Of a stretch of DNA of 64,000 nucleotides, positions 12,401-21,639 are shown piece by piece. The stretch comes from Tubulanus polymorphus. Lineage: Eukaryota > Nemertea > Palaeonemertea > Tubulaniformes > Tubulanidae. The notes under the pieces are model-generated. The model was not told the origin of the DNA. It searched no databases and saw nothing but the letters and a program-made list of their open reading frames with translations. The DNA is taken from NCBI RefSeq assembly GCF_964204645.1, contig NC_134027.1, positions 17,722,485 to 17,786,484 on the forward strand, given 5' to 3'. Position 1 is the first letter of the stretch, and every line of letters begins with the position of its first letter. Position numbers and translations under genes: made by a program.

Positions 12401-13637
12401 CAAGTCTCGGAGAATTTATTTTATATGTGATGTGCCGCACTTGATCAAAACTAGCCGCAACAACCTCGAAAATTCTGGATTCAACAAAAAATCACGTGAT
12501 TTAATGGTAGGTCTTAATAGACCCAGGGAGGTCCAACCTTCCTGATAGACTTGTGTCTAGTCGATTTATTTAATGTACCTAATGATAAATTTTTGTATAT
12601 TACAGTTCCGCGGAAAGCCTATTAAATGGACGCAATTGCTTCGACTAGTTGAAGGAGAAGTTGGAATTAATAGGCAGGCTCCTGGACTGAATCGTCTAAG
12701 AAAATTACGACATGAACATTTGCATTTGACACCAGCGACACGTATGCGTGTGAATTTAGCTGCCCAAGTATGTTGAGTTCTTGAGTTTTTTTTTTTTACT
12801 GTTAATCCTCCCACCTCCCTCATCTTATGAATCACAAATTAATATTCTTTCTGTTTCAGGTTCTGAGTAATTCTGTGGCAGTCGCGCTTGAACTTTATAA
12901 TGAACCAGAGCTCAGTTCAATGATTCTTTACATACGGATGATAAACAAATTTTTCGATTGCCTGAATGTTTCGACAGCTTATGAGAGCATAAGAAAGAGG
13001 AATCCAGATTTAAAGGAGTATCGTAGTGAATCGGACGAACGATTAAAGGTAGATTTATAGTTATTTCATTTGGAATGTATTGTTTCACATATAATTAAAT
13101 TACAACTGAATATTCTTGTGATTCTAGTGGCTTCTCAAAGAATTCATACCATTCCTGGACGAATGGGAAGGAGAAAAAGACCTGTATGAAGGTTTGACAA
13201 AGGCACAAAAAGCAAGAAAATGTTTGAGTTGGGAAACAATTGAAGGCTTCCGGATAACTGGTGTGTTTCTTCTCCTTATATCGATAGAAAACCTTATGTG
13301 ATCACCATTATTGAACAAGATTTGATTTTATATATTTTCAGTGTTCTCTTTTACTGAGTTGACAGTCGAGTTATTAAATATCAATGGAGTGGAATATTTC
13401 CTCAGCGAGAAGCTCAGCCAAGATCCGTTAGAGGAGCACTTCTCGAAACAAAGAAGTTGTGGAGGAAACAGTGACAATCCCACTGCCGCCGCTTTTGGCC
13501 ACAATGAACTCAACCTTATGATAGCAGGAAATTGTGCGAAGGCATCGTCAAAAGGCAATTTCCGTGGTAAATTCAGAAGAGATGACGACATAGACATTGA
13601 ATCGGTTGTGCCTCTTAAAAGAAAAAAACGTACTTAA
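3447..13637 (+). CDS. P-element-type transposase with RAG1-N-like zinc module, interrupted by a nested transposon
   Basis: Coding segments are 3447-4889, 12228-12506, 12606-12767, 12860-13048, 13128-13260 and 13342-13637. The two first pieces are one exon split by the insertion 4890-12224; all other junctions are GT-AG with compatible phases, giving 833 codons with no stop or frameshift. Residues 1-70 hold CRLC (C6, C9) and HPDFICNLC (C51, C54) followed by a basic stretch. This resembles the N-terminal zinc region of RAG1 and, less closely, insect ZAD domains. A CDAC pair near residue 210 and a coiled-coil-like stretch near 247-277 follow. The RNase H-like P-transposase core has WHPLIIKWC, LLYDEM (D411), SDGATPN (D512), CDVPH (D549) and DPLEEHF (E766/E767). 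The usual THAP domain is absent. ATG 3447 was chosen because it follows a splice acceptor and places the zinc module at the terminus. Without removal of the insertion the frame stops at 4892. Confidence 0.8.
4890..5815. repeat. Left inverted arm of the Academ-like element with 290 bp tandem repeats
   Basis: The marker TTTTAGGGGGTCAGCAATAC recurs at 5171, 5461 and 5751, exactly 290 bases apart, so the inner part of the arm is two full units plus a partial third. The outer ~250 bases (4890-5140) are single-copy within the arm. Short open frames here (for example around 5243-5461 and 5533-5751) are copies of the repeat, not genes. The arm is almost identical in reverse to 11310-12224. Confidence 0.9.
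5976..11140 (-). CDS. Academ-like transposase with doubled zinc motif and XPG/FEN-like region, four exons
   Basis: Exons on the minus strand are 11140-11114 (MDLEESFIT), 10965-10873, 10678-9340 and 9244-5976. Every junction has GT/AG and phases agree (0, 0, 1), giving 1575 codons plus stop with no interruption. Two zinc-like motifs of the same design occur near the N-terminus: CVIC (42-45) with YHSEC (about 97-101), and CIFC (149-152) with YHNSC (about 212-216). The C-terminal third has the order of a PIN/XPG/FEN nuclease fold: TLLIDGGLLLHEV (about 1135), HEEAG (about 1278), SSDTDVLVLL (about 1302) and ALTGCDFTSSF (about 1364). The tail is strongly acidic (D/E runs). These acidic positions would be the metal ligands. 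One oddity is HEEAG where relatives I remember have HEEAD. The segment between residues 500 and 1100 presumably holds the transposase core, but I cannot place a DDE triad. Confidence 0.8.
11310..12224. repeat. Right inverted arm of the Academ-like element with 290 bp tandem repeats
   Basis: Reverse complement of the left arm. The marker CCCCCTAAAATG recurs at 11353, 11644 and 11934 (spacing 291 and 290). The innermost right unit is more diverged (e.g. ATAAGCAAGTGAAAATG instead of the TAGCAAGCAAAAATG version) than the outer two, and the partial innermost left unit also differs from its neighbours. The high similarity of the outer parts points to a recent insertion or to arm-to-arm gene conversion. 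Confidence 0.9.
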
Positions 13638-13715
13638 AAGTCGAAAAGTGTATTTATTTGTATGTCAGTAGTATTACAAATGAAAAAGTGAATACATGAT
13701 ATGATACATGATACA

Positions 13716-14314
13716 CGATATATCGAGTGTGTGTTACCAGCTGAACACCAGTCAACTTTGATTCGGTCGCAGAACAACCCGCAATACTGTTTTAGCCCGA
13801 TAAATGTTCTGCGATCGATACTACGCATGCGCACTGCAGCTCATTGAACAACGTGGAAGTGGCTGTGTATACACATATTTTTCTCTAGAAAATCGGTTGA
13901 AATTCAACAATTTCTCGTAAAATTTGTCCAAAAAGGTATGTATTTTTATTCTTCTATATCTCCGAAACCCGGTATCGGAACATTAAGTATTTATATTGTG
14001 ATTAAAGTCTGTTTTTATGTGTTAAACATATGTTTTTGCCAGTTCGTTCCGATTCCGGGTTTAGCGTTATTTGGGCCTTGAAGATGTCAAATATTTCGGC
14101 CCAGACTCGCGCAGCTTTCGTTTCTGACGTCATGTTGCTATGTTACGACACAAACATATACACGAAGTATGATCTTTAAAATGTGTATTTACTACATAAT
14201 AATGTTACTTAATAACGCTTACATTAGGCCTACAAATTATTGTCCCCAATATAATCCAAGTTGCCTAAATAGCATCAGCAATCTCATTTAATTAACCTTT
14301 TCTTGTTTTTAGTC
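13716..14314 (+). promoter_or_regulatory. Promoter, non-coding exon 1 and intron 1 of the second zinc-module gene
   Basis: The layout copies 2858-3446. CGAGTGTGTG (about 13721) is followed about 100 bases later by an NRF-1-like site (TACGCATGCGCA, one mismatch, near 13822). A donor GTATGT after 13935 lies about 113 bases beyond the site in both loci. The intron shares GTCATGTTGCTATG with the first locus (near 3281 and 14128), and the acceptor TTTTTAG ends at 14312, two bases before the ATG. The remaining sequence is strongly diverged, so this is an old relationship. Confidence 0.5.
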
Positions 14315-14647
14315 ATGGATCTTTGTCGATTGTGTGGAAAAAATGCGAAACCTCCGGATCGTCGTCCTATCGATAAAAATAATTTCAAAAGCCATGTGAA
14401 GGAGTTGTTCAACATTGATTTTGATGATGATACTGAACAGTACCCGATATATATCTGTAATATGTGTCGTGTCAAATTACAAAAATGGCGTAAGAACAAA
14501 AACGTTAAAAAAACTGTCCCTGTGACTATCAAATTAAAACAATGGACATGTAAACCACTGGTTAATTCCAAGTCTGGACGGCGACGTATTTGTAGTCAAA
14601 ATTTTATCGATCGATTTTCCATAATGTACTGCTGCCATTCCATTTGA
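14315..14647 (+). CDS. Stand-alone RAG1-N-like/ZAD-like zinc protein (second copy, truncated or domain-only)
   Basis: A 110-residue frame starts MDLCRLCGKNAK and carries the same C-x2-C ... C-x2-C layout as the P-like transposase: CRLC at 4-7, then YICNMC and the basic RVKLQKWRKNKN stretch. Identity to the first copy over ~75 residues is roughly half, judged by eye. After TIKLKQWTC the similarity stops; the frame ends at 14647 and no transposase core follows in the next 700 bases. It is either the 5' remnant of a related element or a protein consisting of the DNA/partner-binding module only. The short C-terminal tail (SGRRRICSQNF onward) has no recognisable domain and may be read-through into unrelated sequence. 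Confidence 0.6.
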   Translation: MDLCRLCGKNAKPPDRRPIDKNNFKSHVKELFNIDFDDDTEQYPIYICNMCRVKLQKWRKNKNVKKTVPVTIKLKQWTCKPLVNSKSGRRRICSQNFIDRFSIMYCCHSI

Positions 14648-15361
14648 ACTGAATTTAAATACTCGATGGTTAATCACTTCAGTCATAGCCTTTTCCAAAT
14701 ATATAGTGTTCCTGCGAAGATAATAATAATGATTATTATTTTAACATGTACTTATCTGGATTTTTTATATTATGTTTATATATTATTTTCTATATTCGTT
14801 TATTATTTTATAACCTAAAAGGATTGTATTGATTATAAAAATAAATTTTAAAAAATACCTGTATGTGTGTTTTCTCGTGTTCAGATCGCAGTCTCTGGTC
14901 AGCTGAGCCTGAGAAGTACCTATATGAAAAAGAAAAGAATAAAGTGCCTGCAATACTATACAGTACTATAGCGTCTATGAATAGCGAGCAAGTATCAGCT
15001 GAACATAAATGCGTTTTGCCGTACTATCGACGTTGCAGTACGCGCTTCGAGGAACTGCGGTGGATGACGTCATTCGTCCGTCCATGACGTACCTTGTTGT
15101 GTCTGGTAGCTGTTGCGTCACTTCGCGGTAAATTCTAAACTCAAACTGTGAACTGTTTTGTGCTTAACTTTCGACTGTTTAGTGTGCGGGGACAGCGGTC
15201 TCGAATGAACTTTTTTTCCGATTGGGTATCCAGAACTTTAAATGCGGTTTTATGATAAACTATATCATGAACTTTAATATGCGTTGTAGTGTCGAACTCT
15301 AAGAAATAGTTACTCGTTATAATGAATTGTTTACTAATGTTCTTTTTCAGGATTTGTTCTA
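14648..15361. other. AT-rich spacer without recognisable genes
   Basis: I see no continuation of the P-transposase frame and no RNA gene. The open frames present are short and have no family resemblance. The region runs into the LTR-retrotransposon remnant that begins near 15362. Confidence 0.5.
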
Positions 15362-16690
15362 GAGGTATCAGCGGGATGTTCACGAGTTGGTTTAAATTCA
15401 AAATTTCGGGACGAAATTTAAACTGGATAGGGAGTGTTGATCCACAGCTAGATTTTCGTAGTAACTGAAAAATGTTTCGTAGTATTTAGAAATGTTCTTA
15501 ATGTTGTTTCCGTATGCGTGGGGGTTACGTTAAAGCCGTCAGACAAGAACGTACTAGTAGTAAGAATTACGAAAGTTCTTGTTTGATGCTTTCATCTACC
15601 AACGCAAACCATAAATCAGTCTATAAACAACAATTCTTTCTCGGTTCTTCTGCTGTGGGATCTGGCAAACATTCAGAAAATCTTTATATAAAACTTTTAA
15701 ATAGTTGGAACCATATTTGGTTGGGTCGGAACAATGGAGTGTATTTATAATGAGGCTCGTGAAGGGATCACGCTGATACTTGATGATATTCCCGGCTACT
15801 TTCCGTAAAAGGAAAAACCGGAAGTTTAGGAAGATGTGGTTGTTTTGCTTATCCTGTATTAAAATAGAATTAGTTAAATTGTAGATAAAATAATTAGTAT
15901 AAGTATTTCAAATAATTTAAGAATTGATAATCAATCACAATGTATTCCGAATCGTAGTTAATTATAATAATTAAAAAAGAAACAATGAATTTGTACTGTA
16001 ATTAGAAAAGAAAACAAAGTTTTGAAAAGATATTTAATTTGAGCAATCTAGATGTTGTTTAAGAACAAATTGTTAATAATCGCTAATGTTTTAGAAAAAT
16101 TAATTTGTGTTAAATGTTAAAACTAGCTGTCTGAAGTTTCTGTTGTCTGTATGCGCTCGTTGGTAATTCACAGACAATAGCTGCTCTCTCAACAACGACT
16201 AGCAAGGAGTGAGTAAATCACAACGCGTCATGACAGGAGGGTTGGAAGGAAAAAGTGAGTTTAGCAAATCAGTTTTGAAAATAATTTTAGATCAGCGAAT
16301 CATTAAGGCCAAATTCTATATGACCAAAACAGTCATGACAGTAAGGTTGCTGCTCCTTGCCAAAAGTCGAGTGGGAGAGTCGGTATTTTAAGAATGCCGA
16401 TTCTTTCTATAAAAGGGACCCGCATCTTGAGAGAGCAGTCAATCGGGAGAATCTGTACCTTAGTAAGACGAGTGTCGACAGCAGGACAGGAGAAGCTTCG
16501 GAACGATAGGGATTCATATAATAGGGATTAGGAAAATCATTCTCAGGTTCAAGGTAAATAAAATATATTATCTTCAATATTATCATCCGGTATTTCAGTT
16601 TATTCATTCGGATTTGTGCACGGACACGTTCTCTCGCCAGGGCCTTACTCAAGTATTTTAATAGATAACGATTAAAGAGAGGATTGTGAC
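15362..16690 (+). mobile_element. Ty3/gypsy-like 3' end and LTR remnant (right boundary unresolved)
   Basis: AAATTTCGGGACGAAATTT at 15401-15419 is a palindrome often seen at the end of Ty3-type pol genes. It is followed by a purine tract (GGATAGGGAG) and then TGTTGATCC at 15435, a plausible LTR start. Inside the putative LTR are a TATA-like box (CTATAAAAGGG near 16408) and an AATAAA at about 16558. I could not locate the TG...CA right end or a second LTR. It is a solo LTR or truncated element at best. Confidence 0.4.
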
Positions 16691-16699
16691 CGGTGTATC

Positions 16700-18490
16700 A
16701 CTATAGTCATCAGTATACATAAGCAAAACATAGGCTCATTCATAGTACCAAAATTTGGCAACATCAAAACTTTTGTATGGTCAATGGATCAGTCTGAAAT
16801 TTCGTACACTTGTTTAGCTATCTACCATCAATGTTGTGTCCAAATTTCATCAAAATCGGATAAAAATAAATGATTTTTTAAAAAATTGAAATGTCTCTAA
16901 AAATCTTTAATCTTGGCCCTATCTCTACAAAAAATGATCGCTAGCATCAGACTTTCATTCCCACTATGACTAGATTATTTAAAATCAGTTTAGAACTTGA
17001 TATGAAAACTTTTATGAATTTGTCAAATTTAACTGTGTGTGACCTGCTTTTCTGTTGTGAGCCAACCTCGCTCACTCTTAACATTATAAACAAGATACTG
17101 CAGTTAGTGGGACGGCCGATCTCAAGTGTTTGCCACCCGGTTAACTAGCATCCATACTCCTCGGCCTTTAAGAGCTTAAACAACTTTTGTAGTTATGGCC
17201 CTATAGTTTTTGGCTTCTGAGGTTTTAGAGACTAGAGGGGTTATAACCCTTAGGGATCAATTTAGGCTGTACCTGATTCAGACATTGGATTTCGAAAGTC
17301 TCATGGTAACTACATGTAGAGTTTCCAAGGAAACTGATATCAGCTGTGATGGTCAGAGAATCCTGAATTCTGAACAGAAATGTTGGCAGGATATTCTGGA
17401 CAGAAATTTCCATATTGCTGGGGTACGCATTTAACGGATAATTCTGGCAAACAGAAATGTTGGCATAAAATACTAGACAGCAATTTCTGGAAATATTCCG
17501 GAATTCTGTGAATTGTCAATTCTTGAATGGATCTGTTGAGTTCTTACTCCAAATGCTCGAGAATTTCAAATAGGAACATGTTGATTTATGTGTCGTATTG
17601 GGTTCGAATCCCACTTAAAACCATTTTTGTGCAGCAGGATCGGGTAGCTAGAGTGCTAATGGGTCAATTAAGCAGTTGGTGTTACGTAGATGTGCCAGTT
17701 GTATTTGTGATTTGGCTATTTCTGGCCGTAACATGTTGCAATGTACCGGCAGTAGTTTCTTCAGGTCAACAGGCTGTTCTCTTTTTCGGCGTCTCTCTAC
17801 ATTTTCGTAGAATTCTGCAAATTCTCATTATGGTAACAACTCTTTGAACCTGCCTTTTTCCAAGAATGATTTATTTATATGAAACTGGTTTCTGAGAAAG
17901 CAACAATTGCCCCTGGTACCACCTGAAATAAATCTTAAAATTTGATTTTAGGTTTCCTTCTGTTAGGGATATAACCTCTCATTAACCCTTTTGGTACTGG
18001 CCACATACCTACCTGAGACAGAAATCGAAATTTGTGTTGATTTTCTTAAAACCCCTGGTATAAAGATATCCTAAGTGTTGTGGAAGGGGTACTGTACCCA
18101 CGGAGGGCAACGTAGTGAAAAACATTTTGGTGATTAATTAATTTTTATACTAATTATGTGCGTCACGTGACCTAATAAGCATAATTGATAAAGTTTTACA
18201 GAAAAATCTCAAAATAAAATTTGGATATCTTATCAATTACTAAACAAAGCCTGCTTTTCTATTCTGCAGTATGTTAGGATGATTATCTGAGAAATTGATG
18301 GAAAATTCCCTTTAATAAAAAAATTATGGCCGTTTTAGTGTAGCAAGGTAGTCCGCACAATTAGAGAAATATACTAATTAATTTTGATCCACAAAATATG
18401 TTTCGAAACGACTGTTTGTACGAAGTAGCTGAAGTACTTCGAAGGTTTTGTGATAGATGGTGCATGGGTATTATGACAATTCGGTCAAAA
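16700..18490. other. Intergenic sequence with no gene recognised
   Basis: Short frames here show no conserved motif. A phrase near 16840 (CCAAATTTCATCAAAATCGG) resembles the core-repeat wording of the Helentron-like arrays in this window, so an eroded repeat is possible. A GGTTCGAATCC box at about 17605 looks like a tRNA B box, but no tRNA fold or A box accompanies it. Confidence 0.4.
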
Positions 18491-18492
18491 TG

Positions 18493-18580
18493 AGGGTCAC
18501 CGATGACCATGTACCACGTAGCGAAGCTGTGGTACACGGTACAAGCTGTGGTACGAAAGTCATCGGTGACCGTGTACCAC
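18493..18580. repeat. Interlaced direct and inverted short repeats
   Basis: GGTCACCGATGAC (near 18496) and GTCATCGGTGACC (near 18560) form an inverted pair. The adjoining TGTACCACGTAGCGAA and TGTACCACGTAACGAA are in direct orientation. A third GTGGTAC run lies between. The same 88 bases can thus fold as a hairpin or slip as a direct repeat. No known element was recognised. Confidence 0.6.
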
Positions 18581-18681
18581 GTAACGAAAGGGTTAAAGGA
18601 AAATATACCATCTTATAGAAGTGCTATAATAAAAATATTATTAATACGGTACATGTTTTTATATCAATGTTGTTTCGGCAA

Positions 18682-18987
18682 TGTTGATCCAACATAGCGA
18701 TACCAATAGTTGACATTAGGTTGGTTTTATCACCCTACATTTACAACCTTAAATCCACTATATTTCAATGTTCATGTTCAATATGGATCCAACATTGTTT
18801 CAATGTAATTGTGCTCACTTTTACTCATCAAAAAGGCATGCAATATCCTACGTGCATTATTTCAAAATACAATGTATTCCATTAAAAATAGTTTATCCAC
18901 AATAATGAACTATTCGGTGCACGTATTAATAAAATGTTTTATTTCTCAGTAATAGCTGTCTTCTAGTTTGTTACATGGTGTCAGAAG
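18682..18987 (+). mobile_element. Possible LTR (294 bp) plus primer-binding site
   Basis: TGTTGATCC at 18682 begins like the putative LTR at 15435. An AATAAA lies near 18928, and ...GTTACA ends at 18975. TGGTGTCAGAAG follows at once, a typical tRNA primer-binding site of Ty3/gypsy elements. No gag frame of useful length follows. The call depends mainly on the primer-site string. Confidence 0.35.
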
Positions 18988-20009
18988 AAACTTTATTTTG
19001 AAAGATGGATTATGACTATAGAGCCGGAAAAGTATTTTCAAGAGGCACAAGTTCTGGTCTATAGAAACCTATTTGTCTAATGAAACTGTCGATCAGTGGC
19101 TTTATAGGACATCATTTTACCAGATACAGTCAACAAGATGATTAAGATGGGATCGTATTTGGTTTTGTCAACAAGAGGGTACTAGTTCCCTTGCTTAGGG
19201 ACCCTAATTAACTCTTGGATACTGCTTTCAAAGTGTGCTGAGCATCAGAGAATAGCGCATCACGAGCCAAATCAATGGCGGGTGCGGGATATCAAATAAT
19301 GTTGTTACTAACAACAAATGAAAGCAGAAGTCTCTCATAAAGACAGTGAGTTTACACCTAAATGTAAATATTGCCGCAGCAAGTACGAGCCAATGTTCTG
19401 TTTATGACAAAAAAAGTAACCGGTTTCGTGGGCAAAATAATTTCGCACGCGTGTCTAGGAGCAAAAAGAAAACCATCTTGAAATAGATAAAAATATGCGA
19501 AAAACGCTGGCCCTAACAAACCATAACAGATAGCTAGATATGGCACCAAAAAGGTGCTTGACAAGGAAAACGTTAACTCAATTAACCCAACATGGAATTT
19601 TCAACATCACAAAAGATCCTTATCTTTCCCGTGACAGTAAAGACTGAGTAAATCCAATCATAGTCATGAATTTGATTTTAATTTGATTGAACATAACTAA
19701 AAATGCTGACATAAAATTTGCATTCTACAAATCTTTGAATTATCGATAGCTTTCAATCTTCATTCTTCATGTCAATGAACACAAACAATTTATCTAAATT
19801 ATTTTACTTATTTCATTGAGTATAGATGACAAATTTTGACAAAATTGTACTAAGTATATAACCATTTTTAGCTGTAACGGTGTGTTATCAACCACTGATA
19901 TATTGCCCCAAAGTGCAATTGTGTATCTACAATATAAACATCAAGACCTTTGCGCATTAAAGCATAAATGCATTGCAAGAACTAAGAAAGGAAGCGCAAC
20001 GAATTTGAA
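18988..20009. other. Intergenic spacer, nothing recognised
   Basis: No frame with family resemblance, no RNA gene and no clear repeat boundary were seen on either strand. It lies downstream (3') of the SS18 gene. Confidence 0.45.
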
Positions 20010-20713
20010 TTAGGGGTCCAGCGAGACCATGCCGAATTGAGAGGTGGTTTGAAATGCTCAACAATCTGATGTTATTCCCCTGATGAACATATTAAGGAAA
20101 GGCAACTTTGAAAGACACCACAATCAAAGAATATGTCATGAGTTGAAATTTTTCAATTGATTATGGGAACAAAATATCCCAATATATCAATAATATTGGT
20201 ACCTAGGGATATACTTAATAATTCAATGGCCCCTGGAAACCATACTCAAAAACCAATGATCTTGAAACGCTCAAATTGTAAATGATTCGAAATTCAACTC
20301 CCACTGGCCAAAAACTGGGCCATCCCAAATTCCATGTATCATAAACTTTCAAATTCAAGTAGTTTCGAACGCAAACCAAACCTTCAGCATGGCAGATGAC
20401 TGGACTGAAGATCTAGAAACCAAATTGGGAGAATTATGGTGTGAGCGGTCCTCTCTTTGATGTCACTAGCACAATGTATTCAAAAATGAATCAGAAAGAT
20501 AAAGATCAAAGAGAAAAATGATTCATTGAAGCTTTACCGGATTTCCCTTGTAAACTACAATTCCAAGCCGACAATTCCAAGACATTCCCGTGAAGCCTCT
20601 TCAAAACCAAAAATTCTTCTAGACTCTGTCTACAGACAGACAGACAGACAATGAACAAATGGTGGAAAAGTGAGCGCAATAGCATGTAGGGAATAAAGTC
20701 CCAAGTGGGCTAA
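20010..20713 (+). mobile_element. Helentron-like non-autonomous element, copy A (diverged), abutting the SS18 stop codon
   Basis: It starts TTAGGGGTCCAGCGAGACC, a mutated form of the family 5' end, and has the shared phrase GAAATGCTCAACAATCTGA. It carries an (ACAG)n microsatellite near 20631-20650 and ends with the family 3' block GCAATAG...AAAGTCCCAAGTGGGCTAA at 20713. The SS18 stop codon begins only ten bases away, so the element supplies the start of the SS18 3' untranslated region. Its interior (about 20337-20510) is shared with the Harbinger-type MITE at 53611-54396. Confidence 0.6.
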
Positions 20714-20722
20714 AAACCGAAT

Positions 20723-21639
20723 CTAATATTGGTTTTGATTATATGGATATTGTTGTCCAGGATGTGGCCCACCCATAGGCGGTGCTGCCATTTGACCTTG
20801 CACAGACCCTCCCATCTGACTTTGCATCGACATTCCCATCTGTCCTGCCATGTTCATCTGACTATGCATTTGATTATGCAAAGGCTGGCCCATTGAACCT
20901 ATCTGGGGTTGTGGAGGCATTTGTCCAGGAACCATCGGCGATCCCATTTGACCAGGCAAATTTTGTCCTGTCATTGAACTCTGAGGCATAGGAGCTGACA
21001 TAGAATTAGGTGGATTCGGTGGCATGGGACTACTAGCCATAGAACTTGGAGCCATTTGATTTGGCATTGGGTTCGAACTAGACAGAGAACCAGTGGACAT
21101 CATACCAACAGCTGAAGAACCCCCCTTATGACCACTATCACTTCCCTGGGAATTGGGTCGTTCCATCTGGCCACTGGAAGGCATTGGCGAATTTGATTGT
21201 ACAGGATGAGTTGATACTCCCTGACCTTGACCCTGTCTGTTTATCTGTCCTATTTGCCCTTTATTCATGCTGTTCTGTGGTTGTATCTGACCCTGGGGAC
21301 ATTGCCCAGGGACCTGACCCACAGGGACCTGTCCAGACAATTGACTTGAAGCACCCTGTCCTGGCATTTGAGCAGAAGGTGTCTGTCCTGGCATCTGACC
21401 TGGGGGACCCTGGCCTGGCATTTGACTCGCAGGACCTTGTCCTGGCATCATTTGATTTTGAGGATTTATATTTTGAGGTTGACCAGGATTTTGTGGTCCA
21501 GCCACTGATATCTGTGGATGGTAACCTGGATACTGTTGACTGCTGTATGTATACTGTATTCCTGGTTGCTGTGGATACCCTGCAGATATTGGCGTCTGCT
21601 GATTTTGTCCTTGGTAACCAGGTTGAGGAATGTATTGTC
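20723..21639 (-). CDS. SS18: SS18 terminal exon with GQMPGQ-type repeats
   Basis: 917 bases after TCTTTACAG. It encodes a QPGY-type start ([13 protein letters not shown]), then about ten near-copies of a GQxPGQ hexapeptide and a serine/proline/methionine-rich middle. The end [13 protein letters not shown] resembles the tyrosine-rich C-terminus of SS18. The stop is TAG at 20723-20725. Reading frames on the plus strand across this exon are shadows of the repetitive codons. Confidence 0.9.

Noticed and set aside
17585-17640. GGGTTCGAATCCCAC suggesting a tRNA T arm
   Set aside because: No D arm, anticodon arm or acceptor stem could be placed upstream.
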